A stretch of DNA of 64,000 nt from contig NZ_JAJVHF010000004.1 in the NCBI RefSeq assembly GCF_022171985.1, forward strand, positions 248,001 to 312,000, in the 5' to 3' direction. Made by a program: the position numbers and the translations under genes. Positions within the stretch are counted from its first letter, which is position 1. Every line of letters starts with the position of its first letter. Of this stretch, positions 20,718 through 29,765 are shown one piece after another. Below the pieces are notes generated by a model. It was given only the letters and a program-made list of their open reading frames with translations. It ran no database searches and was not told the DNA's origin. Source of the stretch: Huaxiibacter chinensis. GTDB lineage: Bacteria > Pseudomonadota > Gammaproteobacteria > Enterobacterales > Enterobacteriaceae.

Positions 20718-21245
20718 TCACAACCCCAGAACGTCAGTAATCACCTTTCGATAGGGCGTGCTGATTTGAGCCGGTACGCGGTTCAAATAGTCCCGTGCAT
20801 GATCCCGCGTTTCGCCGGTAAGGCTGTCGAGGTAGGCAATCGCCTCGTCAACGGTGGGAACGCGGCCTTCCATTGCGGCGCTACGGGGCGGAAGCCCCGT
20901 CCAGATGAGGGCATCAATTCCCCGCTCTGCTGCCCATGATGAGAGAAAACCGCAGTTGCGTCCGGTAATCAGCAGCGAGCCGATACCGTCACAGCGTGCC
21001 TCGGGGATCGCCTCCCGCTTGCGTAGCGCTTCACAGGCCTGGCTTAGCGTTGTCACGCTAAGCCAGGCCCACAGCACGGGCACGGCAGGGGCATTCATAC
21101 AGAGCGCGGTAGCCAACTCTCCACCATCGCTCACCCGACAAAACTCCACGGGCAGCGCGGGGCCGTCAGGTTTCCACTCTCCGTCAACGGGCAGCGGACC
21201 ATATTTCCAGATTAACGAACCCCAGCCAAGACAGGCTATTTTCAT
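20718..21245 (-). CDS. Hypothetical protein with gamma-glutamylcyclotransferase-like N-terminus
   Basis: A 175-residue cytoplasmic protein opening with MKIACLGWGSLIW, which resembles the YGSLxW start of gamma-glutamylcyclotransferase-like folds. The rest (LPVEFCRVSDGGELATALC, then LIWTGLPPRS and YRKVITDVLGL) does not match a family I can name. It stands just upstream of, and codirectional with nothing but, the LysM gene; there is a 20-nt gap, so the LysM gene and this gene may share a transcript. No function is assigned. Confidence 0.6.
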   Translation of the reverse strand: MKIACLGWGSLIWKYGPLPVDGEWKPDGPALPVEFCRVSDGGELATALCMNAPAVPVLWAWLSVTTLSQACEALRKREAIPEARCDGIGSLLITGRNCGFLSSWAAERGIDALIWTGLPPRSAAMEGRVPTVDEAIAYLDSLTGETRDHARDYLNRVPAQISTPYRKVITDVLGL

Positions 21246-21265
21246 CCTTTCGCTTTCCGTTGTCG

Positions 21266-21706
21266 TCAGGCTTTAGGGATACGCAGCGTCTGGCCGGGAT
21301 AGATTTTATCGGGGCTTGAGAGCATCGGGCGGTTCGCCTCGAAGATCTTGTTGTACTGGTTGGCGTCACCGTACACGGTTTTGGAGATGGCGCTTAGAGT
21401 ATCGCCGGACTTCACCGTATAGTAAGTGGCTTCGTCTTTGGCATCGGTCGCGGTGATATTGTTCTCGACCTCGCTGACACCAGCGATATTCCCCACGGCA
21501 ACCTGGATTTTCTCCTTCTGCTCCTGGGTCAGGCCATCGCCCGTGACGCTGGCTTTGCCGTCGGTCACGTTCACCTGCACTTTTTCGGCACCGGGAATGT
21601 TCAGTTTCTTGAGGTGCTCTGTGACTTTCTCACCCTGACCTTTATGGTCAGTCAGGTTGTCCCAGAGTTTTTCGCCTGCTTCTTTTACAAAATTAAAAAG
21701 ACCCAT
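21266..21706 (-). CDS. BON-LysM protein, Kbp/YgaU-like
   Basis: A 146-residue protein with a BON domain (about residues 25-85; [19 protein letters not shown]) and a C-terminal LysM domain (about 95-146; [19 protein letters not shown], then ending [10 protein letters not shown]). It is collinear with E. coli Kbp (YgaU), a potassium-binding protein, including the opening [16 protein letters not shown]. Kbp is normally encoded elsewhere, so this may be a paralogue. It has no signal peptide. Confidence 0.88.
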   Translation of the reverse strand: MGLFNFVKEAGEKLWDNLTDHKGQGEKVTEHLKKLNIPGAEKVQVNVTDGKASVTGDGLTQEQKEKIQVAVGNIAGVSEVENNITATDAKDEATYYTVKSGDTLSAISKTVYGDANQYNKIFEANRPMLSSPDKIYPGQTLRIPKA

Positions 21707-21758
21707 TCCATCCTCCTGTTAAACATGAAGTCAGAATAAGCATAGCAGGTGGCAGGCA

Positions 21759-21782
21759 TTCCCTCTCCGAAGGGAGAGGGAT
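21759..21782. repeat. Short palindrome after ygiN
   Basis: CCCTCTCC and GGAGAGGG form an 8-bp perfect stem around a 4-base loop, of the same kind as the longer CTCTCCCTGTGGGAGAG elements near 34410. It lies downstream of ygiN on the minus strand and may stabilise or terminate the ygiN transcript. Confidence 0.6.
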
Positions 21783-21794
21783 GTCAGGGATTAT

Positions 21795-22109
21795 TTACAC
21801 CCCTTGCTCCAGAATACGGATGTGGGTTTCCAGAACGTTACCTTTTACCGCTTCGCTCCACGCTTTCATGTGCGGGGTCTGCAGATGCGCGTCGAGGTGT
21901 GCAACGGATTCCCACTGCTCAACCATGATGATGGAGTCTGGCGCGGTGGACTGGAAGCTCGCGTCAGTGGTGGCATCCACCATCGGCGCGTAGCCGTGGC
22001 AGCCTTCTTCTTTCAAAACGGTTGGGATAATTTTAACAAACTCATCCAGTACCGCCTGGCGGTGATGTTGGCCTGGACGGGTACGAATTTCAGCAATAAC
22101 GGTAAGCAT
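21795..22109 (-). CDS. ygiN: YgiN, quinol monooxygenase-type ABM protein
   Basis: A 104-residue antibiotic-biosynthesis-monooxygenase (ABM) fold protein. It matches E. coli YgiN in the opening MLTVIAEIRTRPGQHHRQAV and the IMVEQWESVAHLDAHLQTPH segment. E. coli YgiN can turn menadiol back to menadione, giving a quinone redox cycle with MdaB. It follows mdaB by 30 nt on the same strand, so the two are almost certainly one operon. Confidence 0.95.
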   Translation of the reverse strand: MLTVIAEIRTRPGQHHRQAVLDEFVKIIPTVLKEEGCHGYAPMVDATTDASFQSTAPDSIIMVEQWESVAHLDAHLQTPHMKAWSEAVKGNVLETHIRILEQGV

Positions 22110-22139
22110 GATTAACTCCTTCTAATTCCAGGCTAACAG

Positions 22140-22721
22140 TTAAGCAAAAATTTCGGCCAGATGCTTGCGATATTCTGCGATATAACGCGGGACATCGGGC
22201 ATTTTAATCACGTCATTGACGATAAAGGTCGGCAGCGGCTCCATGGCCAGGAACTGGTTCGCCTTATGGAAAGGCAGATAGGCGCCGTCGACCCCCACGC
22301 CATGGAAGAACTGATCTTCATCGGTGAAGGCATCCAGCGGGGCGTTCCAGGTCAGGGACAGCATATATTTTTTGCCGTGCAGCAAACCGCCGGATCCATA
22401 TTTTTTCGAGGCATCAGAACGCGTGCGACCATCGCTGGCGTACAGCGAGCCGTGGCCTTCGGTGAAGACATCGTCCATATACTTTTTCACGGTCCACGGC
22501 GCGCCCATCCACCAGCCCGGCATTTGCCAGACCACAACGTCGGCCCAGAGGAAGTTTTGTACCTCTGCGTGCACATCATAGTCGCCATCGGTACGCACGA
22601 CTCTGACATCATGCCCGGCGTCGCGCAGAAAACCATCCGCGACCTCGGTCAGGGTGTCATTTAACTGGCCGTTAGAGTGGGCAAACTTTTTTGCCCCGTT
22701 AATAATCAGTATGTTGCTCAT
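22140..22721 (-). CDS. mdaB: MdaB, NADPH:quinone reductase
   Basis: A 193-residue flavodoxin-like fold FAD enzyme giving two-electron reduction of quinones. It opens MSNILIINGAKKFAHSNGQL and has the DVVVWQMPGWWMGAPWTVKK segment that forms the flavin/quinone pocket, then GSGGLLHGKKYMLSLTWNAP. It is the first gene of mdaB-ygiN and stands next to qseC, as in E. coli. Confidence 0.95.
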   Translation of the reverse strand: MSNILIINGAKKFAHSNGQLNDTLTEVADGFLRDAGHDVRVVRTDGDYDVHAEVQNFLWADVVVWQMPGWWMGAPWTVKKYMDDVFTEGHGSLYASDGRTRSDASKKYGSGGLLHGKKYMLSLTWNAPLDAFTDEDQFFHGVGVDGAYLPFHKANQFLAMEPLPTFIVNDVIKMPDVPRYIAEYRKHLAEIFA

Positions 22722-22825
22722 AATTTGTCCTCACGCTGAGAGATTGAGGACAATTCTACGCGCGATAGCGAGGCGGAGTAATAAGCAAAATGTGCAAAGT
22801 CTTTTGCGCTGGACGCAATAATTGC

Positions 22826-24172
22826 TCACCAGCTTATCCGCGCGATAAACCCGCCATCCGGGGCGTTTCCGAGCGTCAGCGTCATGCCGTGCAGGGCGGC
22901 GATGCGTTTAACGATCGACAATCCCAGCCCGCTGCCCGTCTCATCCTGGCCGGGCGGGCGATAAAAACGCTCTCCCAGTCGGGTCAGCGTTTCCGGCGCA
23001 ATGCCGGGTCCGTTATCGCGAACCGTAAAGCTGCGGGCCTCCAGGGTAACGTCTACCTCACTGCCGCGCGGGCTGTAGCGTATCGCGTTATCCAGCAGAT
23101 TCCGGACCAGCAGGCTGAGCAGTAAGGGCTGTCCGGAACGCGTGACCTGTTCCGCCTTCACGTTCAGACGTACCTCGATACCCGCCTGATGCGCAGGATG
23201 GTAGATATCCATCACCGACGATTGCAGTAAATCGGCCATCCGGACAGGCTCGATATCGTCCAGATTATCCAGCGAATCCAGACGGGAGAGCGTCAGGAGT
23301 TGTTCCACCAGTCGGGAGGCCCGATCGATGCCGGCGTGCAGTTGTACCAGCGCCTTTGCCTGAGCCTGCGGGTCATCCAGCGACAGCTGGGCGACTTCGG
23401 TCTGGACCTTCAGGGCCGTCAGGGGGCTGCGCAACTCATGTGCCGCGTCAGAGGTAAAACGCCGCTCACGGCTCATCATCTCCTGAGTACGTTCAAACAG
23501 ATGGTTAAGCGCGTCAAGCAGGGGGCGCACTTCGCTGGGGACCGATAGATTGAGTCGGTCAGTGGCATCGGGAGAACGGCGGCGCAACGTCTGGGCCAGG
23601 TTTTTCAGTGGTTTCAGCTCACGGCTCAGCAAGACAATCAGTAACAGCAGCATGATGGGCAGCGCCACCATCCACGGGATCAGTTGAGAACGGACAATAT
23701 CCATCGCCATATCCTGGCGGTATTCCCGTTCCTGACCCACTACCACCCGGTATTTGCCGTTGGGCGCGGTCAGCCACAGAAAGCGCCATGCGTCGTTATC
23801 ATCCTGCAGGTGTCCATCGGTAAAGCCATCGCGACGGTAATGTCCGGGAATATCGCGGCCATTCTCCCCGTCATTGAGCAACATGTTGCCGTCAGGAGAG
23901 AAGATGGCGAAGGCCAGCGCGTCATCGTCCAGATGCCCATGTCGGGCCTTTTTAGGCACGTCCTGCATCAGCGCAGACGCCGTATGCGCGTCTAACTCCA
24001 TCGTCAGCAGCCGTTTGGCAAACAGCATTTGCTGGGTATCAAACAGCTTATCGAGTTTATGCGTCGTTTGTTGCCAGGCCACCACGCTTGCGGTAAACCA
24101 TGCCGTGAGCGACAGGAGCAAAAAGAGCAGCGTCAGCCGCAGTTTCAGGCTCAGGCGTTGGGTCAGTTTCAT
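22826..24172 (-). CDS. qseC: QseC, sensor histidine kinase
   Basis: A 448-residue membrane kinase. Two transmembrane helices (about 12-34 and 164-184) bracket a periplasmic sensor of about 130 residues, followed by HAMP, then a HisKA domain with the phosphoacceptor His245 in [15 protein letters not shown], and a HATPase domain with [11 protein letters not shown] and the G boxes DNGPGIA and [12 protein letters not shown]. QseC partners QseB, encoded immediately upstream with a 4-nt overlap. In E. coli it is linked to signals such as autoinducer-3 and adrenergic hormones, though this is debated. Confidence 0.95.
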   Translation of the reverse strand: MKLTQRLSLKLRLTLLFLLLSLTAWFTASVVAWQQTTHKLDKLFDTQQMLFAKRLLTMELDAHTASALMQDVPKKARHGHLDDDALAFAIFSPDGNMLLNDGENGRDIPGHYRRDGFTDGHLQDDNDAWRFLWLTAPNGKYRVVVGQEREYRQDMAMDIVRSQLIPWMVALPIMLLLLIVLLSRELKPLKNLAQTLRRRSPDATDRLNLSVPSEVRPLLDALNHLFERTQEMMSRERRFTSDAAHELRSPLTALKVQTEVAQLSLDDPQAQAKALVQLHAGIDRASRLVEQLLTLSRLDSLDNLDDIEPVRMADLLQSSVMDIYHPAHQAGIEVRLNVKAEQVTRSGQPLLLSLLVRNLLDNAIRYSPRGSEVDVTLEARSFTVRDNGPGIAPETLTRLGERFYRPPGQDETGSGLGLSIVKRIAALHGMTLTLGNAPDGGFIARISW

Positions 24173-24828
24173 GCGTCACCCAGGGTGTAGCCGATGCCGT
24201 GTACGGTGCGGATAAAATCACTTCCCAGCTTTCGGCGTAAATGATGGACGTGGACTTCCACGGCGTTGCTGGAGACATCATCGTCCCAGTTATAGAGTTT
24301 TTCTTCGATCAGTTTGCGCGGCAACACGCGTCCGGCATTGCGCATTAAGAGCTCCAGCAGAGCAAACTCCTTCGGCTTGAGCGCCAGCGTTTCGCCATTA
24401 AGCGTGGCCACCAGGCTTACGGGATCCAGGATGACGTTGCCATGGCGAAGTTCGCTGCGCGTCTGACCGTGGCTGCGTCGCACCAGCGCTTCAAGTCGGG
24501 CGGCGACTTCAATCAGCGCAAAGGGTTTGCAGAGATAATCATCTGCCCCCAGACGCAGCCCCTCGACGCGCTGGTTAAGCGCATCACGGGCGGTCAGGAT
24601 CAGCACCGGCTCACTGCGGCCGCTCTCTCGCCAGGCATGGAGGATCGCCAGCCCGTCGATTTCGGGCAGCGTCAGATCCAGCACGACGGCATCATAAGGC
24701 GCGGAATAGAGCGCGGCTTTGCCTGTTTTACCCTCGGTAAACCAGTCCACGCTAAAACCCATTTTGCTTAAGCCCGCCTTGATGCCATCGCCGATCAGCT
24801 TGTCGTCTTCAATCAGTAAAATGCGCAT
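24169..24828 (-). CDS. qseB: QseB, OmpR-family response regulator
   Basis: A 219-residue regulator: receiver domain with acidic pair Glu7-Asp8-Asp9 and phosphoacceptor Asp51 ([12 protein letters not shown]), then a winged-helix DNA-binding domain ([20 protein letters not shown], and [16 protein letters not shown]). It is translated just before qseC with overlapping codons and is divergent from ygiW. A TTAAG direct repeat resembling the QseB/PmrA box lies in the shared promoter region. Confidence 0.96.
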   Translation of the reverse strand: MRILLIEDDKLIGDGIKAGLSKMGFSVDWFTEGKTGKAALYSAPYDAVVLDLTLPEIDGLAILHAWRESGRSEPVLILTARDALNQRVEGLRLGADDYLCKPFALIEVAARLEALVRRSHGQTRSELRHGNVILDPVSLVATLNGETLALKPKEFALLELLMRNAGRVLPRKLIEEKLYNWDDDVSSNAVEVHVHHLRRKLGSDFIRTVHGIGYTLGDA

Positions 24829-24900
24829 GTTTCCTCCTTGATGTCGCCAGTAAACCTCCTGGCCGAGGCTGCTGTACAGTAAAAATAAATAAATTTTCCC

Positions 24901-24917
24901 CTTAAGAAGTTGTTAAG
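24901..24917. promoter_or_regulatory. Possible QseB/PmrA-type box in the qseB-ygiW intergenic region
   Basis: TTAAG at 24902-24906 and again at 24913-24917 gives a direct repeat with an 11-bp period (CTTAAGAAGTTGTTAAG). This fits the direct-repeat pattern used by the QseB/PmrA regulators. It lies 51 bp before the ygiW start and 73 bp before the divergent qseB start. Inferred autoregulation. Confidence 0.5.
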
Positions 24918-24967
24918 GTTTACTCTGTTTAATGGACTGCGAAACCACATTAAAGGGAGAGATGAAG

Positions 24968-25375
24968 ATGAAAAAATTCGCTGCACTCGCTGCCATCATG
25001 ATGATGACTACGGCACCGGTCTTTGCTGCACAGGGCGGTTTTAACGGCCCTTCTGCAACCGCAACCCAGACGCAAACCCAAACCCAGCAGGGCGGTTTTG
25101 TCGATAACAACGCCAACCTCACCACCGCGGCAAAAGTCAAAGAGATGAAGGACGACAGCTGGGTGAAACTGCGCGGGAACATCACCGAGCGCGTGTCTGA
25201 TGACCGCTACAACTTCCGCGATGAGTCCGGAACCGTGGTCGTTGAGATCGACCACAAGCGCTGGAACGGCGTGACCGTAGGCCCGCAGGATAAAGTGGAA
25301 CTTCAGGGTAAGGTCGATAAAGACTGGAACGAGTTCGAAGTCGATGTAAAACAGGTTATCAAGCTGAATAAATAA
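24968..25375 (+). CDS. ygiW: YgiW, periplasmic OB-fold (BOF) stress protein
   Basis: A 135-residue protein with a Sec signal peptide (MKKFAALAAIMMMTTAPVFA, cut before AQGGF) and a BOF/OB-fold domain with conserved VKLRGNITERVSDDRYNFRD, VEIDHKRWNGVTVGP and KDWNEFEVDVKQV. A low-complexity Thr/Gln stretch (TATQTQTQTQQGG) lies after the signal. I chose the ATG at 24968: GGGAGA lies 7 nt before it, whereas the ATG six bases earlier is too close. E. coli YgiW is linked to stress and to the QseBC regulon. Confidence 0.93.
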   Translation: MKKFAALAAIMMMTTAPVFAAQGGFNGPSATATQTQTQTQQGGFVDNNANLTTAAKVKEMKDDSWVKLRGNITERVSDDRYNFRDESGTVVVEIDHKRWNGVTVGPQDKVELQGKVDKDWNEFEVDVKQVIKLNK

Positions 25376-25398
25376 TTTCAGATAGAAATTACCTATAC

Positions 25399-25429
25399 AT
25401 GCCGATCGCTAGCCGATCGGCATTTTTTT
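25399..25429. terminator. Rho-independent terminator between ygiW and the immunity genes
   Basis: A 10-bp stem (ATGCCGATCG pairing with CGATCGGCAT), 5-base loop CTAGC, and a plus-strand T run. It ends ygiW, and may partly serve the convergent last DUF2931 gene, whose stop is 5 nt away. Confidence 0.85.
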
Positions 25430-25433
25430 GTTG

Positions 25434-26117
25434 TTAATCCCAGTTCCCGTAGGGGTAGGTTTTGCCCTTAATAAAATCCTGCGTTGACTGGATAAAATTA
25501 AATAATCCGCCGGGGACGACATAGTCTTTGCATAGTGTCAGGTCTTTACCGGAGCGGGTCCTGAGCTTAATGGGCTTAACGGGAAGGCTGGGCCGTCCTT
25601 CGACGTCAGAGAACCAGATTTTGACTTTGCCTCCCGGAGACAGGCCAAATACCATTCTGTTGTACCAAACAGGTGCGCCGGAAGGTCGAGTATGGTCAGC
25701 AGGCGTTTTCATACGCAGCCAGGTTTCTGGCCCAAAAATGGCGCTGGTTTCATACGTTTCCTGATCAATATAAGACTCCCAGCAGAAGACGATGTACTGA
25801 GGGGGTTTTTTGGCTTTGTTGAAGTTGATGCTGGGGCCATGAATAGCAGAAGCCCACTTATCGATGGAGTCTGGACCTCGTGAAGTCTGGTCAAGGGTAT
25901 TGAAGATATAACGATAACCATCAGTATCTATTATTCGGACATGAGTGGCTTCTGCCCTCAAATATTTTGGAGTGACAAAAGAAAAGCTCCAGTATTCATA
26001 TGGCAGTGTCCAGTCCGCGCTGGCGGCCTGTTTGGACTGAACGGGATAAGTTTTTCCGGAGCTACACCCTGCAGCGGTCAGCGCCAGGAGGGACATCACT
26101 AGCGTAGGTATTTTCAT
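25434..26117 (-). CDS. DUF2931 lipoprotein, likely Tle1 immunity protein (third in operon)
   Basis: A 227-residue lipoprotein from the ATG at 26115-26117 (MKIPTLVMSLLALTAAGC); the lipobox LTAAGC puts Cys18 at the lipid site. DUF2931 proteins are the Tli1-type immunity partners of Tle1 phospholipase effectors and act in the periplasm. An in-frame ATG three codons earlier abuts the AGGG motif, so I prefer this start. It is nearly identical to the next copy upstream except at one short loop (TRPSGAPVW here, TWYGETVW there). It ends PYGNWD like the other copies. Last gene of the effector operon. Confidence 0.85.
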   Translation of the reverse strand: MKIPTLVMSLLALTAAGCSSGKTYPVQSKQAASADWTLPYEYWSFSFVTPKYLRAEATHVRIIDTDGYRYIFNTLDQTSRGPDSIDKWASAIHGPSINFNKAKKPPQYIVFCWESYIDQETYETSAIFGPETWLRMKTPADHTRPSGAPVWYNRMVFGLSPGGKVKIWFSDVEGRPSLPVKPIKLRTRSGKDLTLCKDYVVPGGLFNFIQSTQDFIKGKTYPYGNWD

Positions 26118-26131
26118 GGTATTCATCCCTG

Positions 26132-26812
26132 TTAGTCCCAGTTCCCGTACGGGTAGGTTTTGCCCTTAATAAAATCCTGCGTTGACTGGATAAAATTAAA
26201 TAATCCGCCGGGGACGACATAGTCTTTGCAAAGTGTCAGGTCTTTACCGGAGCGGGTCCTGAGCTTAATGGGCTTAACGGGAAGGCTGGGCCGCCCTTCG
26301 ACGTCAGAGAACCAGATTTTGACTTTGCCTCCCGGGGACAGGCCAAATACCATTCTGTTGTACCAGACAGTCTCTCCGTACCAGGTATGGTCAGCAGGCG
26401 TTTTCATGCGCAGCCAGGTTTCTGGCCCAAAAATGGCGCTGGTTTCATACGTTTCCTGGTCAATATAAGACTCCCAGCAGAAGACGATGTACTGAGGGGG
26501 TTTTTTGGCTTTGTTGAAGTTGATGCTGGGGCCATGAATAGCAGAAGCCCACTTATCGATGGAGTCTGGACCTCGTGAAGTCTGGTCAAGGGTATTGAAG
26601 ATATAACGATAACCATCAGTATCTATTATTCGGACATGAGTGGCTTCTGCCCTCAAATATTTTGGAGTGACAAAAGAAAAGCTCCAGTATTCATATGGCA
26701 GTGTCCAGTCCGCACTGGCGGCCTGTTTGGACTGAACGGGATAAGTTTTTCCGGAGCTACACCCTGCAGCGGTCAGTGCCAGGAGGGACAGCAATAGCGT
26801 AGGTATTTTCAT
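26132..26812 (-). CDS. DUF2931 lipoprotein, likely Tle1 immunity protein (second in operon)
   Basis: A 226-residue lipoprotein (MKIPTLLLSLLALTAAGC; lipobox LTAAGC, Cys18). Nearly identical over its full length to the downstream copy, and similar to the first copy in the middle (FSFVTPK to WLRMKTPADH) but not at the C-terminal part. The mature protein has an Ig-like or beta-rich look with conserved KVKIWFSDVEGRPSLP. Start selection follows the same logic as its neighbour. Spacing to both neighbours is 5-15 nt, so one transcript is likely. Confidence 0.85.
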   Translation of the reverse strand: MKIPTLLLSLLALTAAGCSSGKTYPVQSKQAASADWTLPYEYWSFSFVTPKYLRAEATHVRIIDTDGYRYIFNTLDQTSRGPDSIDKWASAIHGPSINFNKAKKPPQYIVFCWESYIDQETYETSAIFGPETWLRMKTPADHTWYGETVWYNRMVFGLSPGGKVKIWFSDVEGRPSLPVKPIKLRTRSGKDLTLCKDYVVPGGLFNFIQSTQDFIKGKTYPYGNWD

Positions 26813-26826
26813 GGTTCTCATCCCTG

Positions 26827-27507
26827 TTAATCCCAGTTCCCGTACGGGTAGGTTTTCCCTTTGTTGATCTCCTCAACGGAGATGACCTTTTTATAGTCTT
26901 CAGCGGGCGTGGCGTAGTCTTTGCAAAGGGTCAGGTCCTTACCGGAGAGGGTCCTGAGCTTAATGGGCTTAACGGGAAGGCTGGGCCGTCCTTCGACGTC
27001 AGAGAACCAGATTTTGACTTTGCCTCCCGGGGACAGGCCAAACACCATGCTGTTGTACCAGACAGTCTCTCCGTACCATGTATGGTCAGCAGGCGTTTTC
27101 ATGCGCAGCCAGGTTTCTGGCCCAAAAATGACGCTGGTTTCATAAGTCTGTCGGTCAGCATAGGAATCCCAGCAGAAGACGATGTACTGAGGGGGTTTTT
27201 TGGCTTTGTTGAAGTTGATGCTGGGGCCATGAATAGCAGAGGACCACTTATCGATCGAATCTCGAACGTGAGAAGTCTGATCAAGGGTGTTGAAGATATA
27301 ACGATAACCATCCGTATCAATTATTCGGACATGAGTGGCTTCAGACCACACATCTTTTGGAGTGACAAAAGAAAAGTCCCACTCTCCGGTGGGCAGTGCC
27401 CAGTCCGCACTGGCGGCCTGTTTGGACTGTAAAGGGTATGACTTCTGCATCACACAACCCGATGTTGTCATTAGCAACGCAACGGTAAGTATGTTTAGCG
27501 TTTTCAT
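26827..27507 (-). CDS. DUF2931 lipoprotein, likely Tle1 immunity protein (first in operon)
   Basis: A 226-residue lipoprotein (MKTLNILTVALLMTTSGC; lipobox TTSGC, Cys18). It shares the middle block with the two downstream copies but differs at the signal peptide, in residues after YPLQSKQAASADW, and in the segment YATPAEDYKKVISVEEINKG near the C-terminus. Its ATG overlaps the effector's stop codon (ATGA), so it is translationally coupled to the toxin; the copy most likely to be the cognate antidote. Confidence 0.87.
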   Translation of the reverse strand: MKTLNILTVALLMTTSGCVMQKSYPLQSKQAASADWALPTGEWDFSFVTPKDVWSEATHVRIIDTDGYRYIFNTLDQTSHVRDSIDKWSSAIHGPSINFNKAKKPPQYIVFCWDSYADRQTYETSVIFGPETWLRMKTPADHTWYGETVWYNSMVFGLSPGGKVKIWFSDVEGRPSLPVKPIKLRTLSGKDLTLCKDYATPAEDYKKVISVEEINKGKTYPYGNWD

Positions 27508-29489
27508 CGTTTTATTCCATCCATGTTATAAACGGTTCGGGTCCAGTTCTCGTCCGGTCGGTTTACAAAGCCGATAGTTTCGGATGCCGCAGTGCCGCCC
27601 TGTAGCTCCCCGGTCTGCCTGAGCGTAACGGCGTTCCAGTGGGCTGAGCAGTGGATAAAGTTTCTGGCAATTATGTCCACTTCGGCAGGCGTAAAACCCG
27701 GGACGGATTTATGCTGGCGGACTAGTTTGCCCATCGCTCTGGCATGTTCGCAGTACGCCTTAAGTTCGTCAGGAAGAGCGTATATAGGGTCTTGTTCAAT
27801 ATCAGCAAATAGTGCACCTCCCTCCTTTGCCGCATCTACCATCACCCGAAGCGCCACCTTCGACCAGGCATGTCTCACCACACGATGGCGTAGTGTCAGA
27901 GCGGCAAAAGTGCGTTTTTGCGGCTGACTGTAGCGATCGGCGGGAGCATAGTCGTCTTCCCAGATCTCCGGGGTGATCGCATTAGTATGGATAAGCGGCA
28001 TGAGTGTGGGGCAGTGCGCCAGCTCGTGCAGTTGCTCTTTTGCCTGCCGGTAAACGCGCGAGTTGGCCCCAGGTTGATTCGCCGGCCGCGTTTCGACTTG
28101 TGGACGGGTTAGAAAGAGATCTTCACGCAGCTGCGGCAGATATCCGCCACCAATATCGGAATGCGCGCCGGGGAGTGCCAGCTCAGGCCAGGCGGGAGCC
28201 ACGCTGTTAAGGGCGAAGTTATAGCGGCACTCATGCTGGGCGGTGATATGAAAAACCTTTTGCGCCACGCCAGGGCGTAGAAGGATATTAACGTCACCAG
28301 TGTCCGCGCTGTGCGGATCGAGACCGTTTGTCACGGTGCCGACTGCGGCTACGGTATCCATGATGCCGAGAAAGCGGGTTTTTCCCGCTGGGGTTCCGGA
28401 GTAGCTAAATTTGCTTAAGCCTGTTGAGATGGCATGGATTATGGCTTGGTCTCCTGCCCGGACGCGGTTAGCAAAATGGCGGGCCGCCGCGGCCCCACGG
28501 CTGAAGCCGAAGATGTCAAACATAAGATTCTCGACTACAAACTTTCCTGTGAGCCTGGCGATTACAATTTTTATTGCCTTTGCCAGCTGCGCCACCGCAT
28601 CGTCAGTTTTGGCGATAATCCCTGTCGCTGCGCTTCCTAGCCCCAGGCCTATCGGATCATCCGGTTCGCCTGCCCGGGTGCCGATCCCCTCCACATACAG
28701 AACGCCCTGGATATAGTTGCTGTCTTGCGGGTAGTTTTGCTCATAAAGTTTATTGAGCCAGTGAATGTTCGTGTAATATCCCAGGTAACTGCTCGCGCCC
28801 ACTCCGCGAATCCCCATTTTCTCCGAGACATTCTTAGCAAGAATGCTTTCCGCATCAGGATCCTCGATATCAAAATGTTGTGCGGTTAGGGCTTTAAGCA
28901 TGCTCCCCGTATTCACAGCATTATTACCTGTGCCGTCGAAGAAAATGCCCATTACCAGGGTCGCCTTGCGTTCCGGCGGCTGCGGCGGCAGCGGTATTTT
29001 CTGGACAATCGGGAGCAACTGAGGGGATTGATCCGGTATTAACTGATCATAAAACTCGGTACCGGCAATGAGATGGCGGCAACAAATATAATCATACTCG
29101 ACTGATACATATTCATACGGTAAATCTTTTAAGGTGATTTTACAGTCCAGGGACTGAATTCTGGCAGCGCGAAGTTCAATAGTATAATAATTTTCCAGCC
29201 GACCATATTGATTGATTCGATAAATATCAAACAACATATTCAGCCGTTCATTATTATTGATTGCGTTATTAAGTAATGGAGAGCTTTTATCCAGAGTTTT
29301 GCAAAAACGCAGCCCGTGGTGATGCGTGCCACCCGGATTCCGGCTGGCGGCCTGCATCAGGCCAAAGACCTGAATTTCGTCTTCATGCCCCATTTGATAA
29401 CGATTGCCAATGGATTTTTGCGAACCGCAGCCTGCGGAAATGTTTCCCTGAATATCACCCTCAAGTCTTAAATAAATAAGTTGACTCAT
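27504..29489 (-). CDS. Hcp-Tle1 fusion: T6SS tube protein with a DUF2235 phospholipase domain
   Basis: A 661-residue protein. Residues 1 to about 150 are an Hcp domain (MSQLIYLRLEGDIQGNISAG, then a DKSSPLLNNAINNNERL region, and a CRHLIAGTEFYDQL end), which forms the type VI secretion inner tube. After a Pro-rich linker (about 160-173) comes a DUF2235 alpha/beta hydrolase with FFDGTGNN (183-190), nucleophile elbow GFSRG with Ser330, Asp378 in GIMDTV, and His443 in GAHSDIGGGY. Spacing Ser-48-Asp-65-His equals that of the catalytic triad of the EAEC Tle1 phospholipase. The effector should be fired into neighbouring cells to attack membrane phospholipids. The tandem DUF2931 lipoproteins follow. 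No other T6SS structural gene is in the window. Confidence 0.88.
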   Translation of the reverse strand: MSQLIYLRLEGDIQGNISAGCGSQKSIGNRYQMGHEDEIQVFGLMQAASRNPGGTHHHGLRFCKTLDKSSPLLNNAINNNERLNMLFDIYRINQYGRLENYYTIELRAARIQSLDCKITLKDLPYEYVSVEYDYICCRHLIAGTEFYDQLIPDQSPQLLPIVQKIPLPPQPPERKATLVMGIFFDGTGNNAVNTGSMLKALTAQHFDIEDPDAESILAKNVSEKMGIRGVGASSYLGYYTNIHWLNKLYEQNYPQDSNYIQGVLYVEGIGTRAGEPDDPIGLGLGSAATGIIAKTDDAVAQLAKAIKIVIARLTGKFVVENLMFDIFGFSRGAAAARHFANRVRAGDQAIIHAISTGLSKFSYSGTPAGKTRFLGIMDTVAAVGTVTNGLDPHSADTGDVNILLRPGVAQKVFHITAQHECRYNFALNSVAPAWPELALPGAHSDIGGGYLPQLREDLFLTRPQVETRPANQPGANSRVYRQAKEQLHELAHCPTLMPLIHTNAITPEIWEDDYAPADRYSQPQKRTFAALTLRHRVVRHAWSKVALRVMVDAAKEGGALFADIEQDPIYALPDELKAYCEHARAMGKLVRQHKSVPGFTPAEVDIIARNFIHCSAHWNAVTLRQTGELQGGTAASETIGFVNRPDENWTRTVYNMDGIKR

Positions 29490-29765
29490 TTATTTTCCTG
29501 AGTGGAATTGATAGCGGGATAAGCGTAACGTGAAATAAGTTTATTTATTCTGCCTTTAATCAAATAAAAACCAGTTGATGCACTTTATTTACCCGTTACA
29601 GGTACGCCTTATTGCATGAAATGCTGTTAAAAATGCCGCACGGATCCCTCTGAAAAGGGCGAAGGCTGGCGTTGTTTTCTTTGTGACTCATCACGCCAGA
29701 TAGGGTAGTATCTGCGGCAATATTGCCTGAAACCCGCAGGTTTCTGAGTTGAGGAATCACACGTA

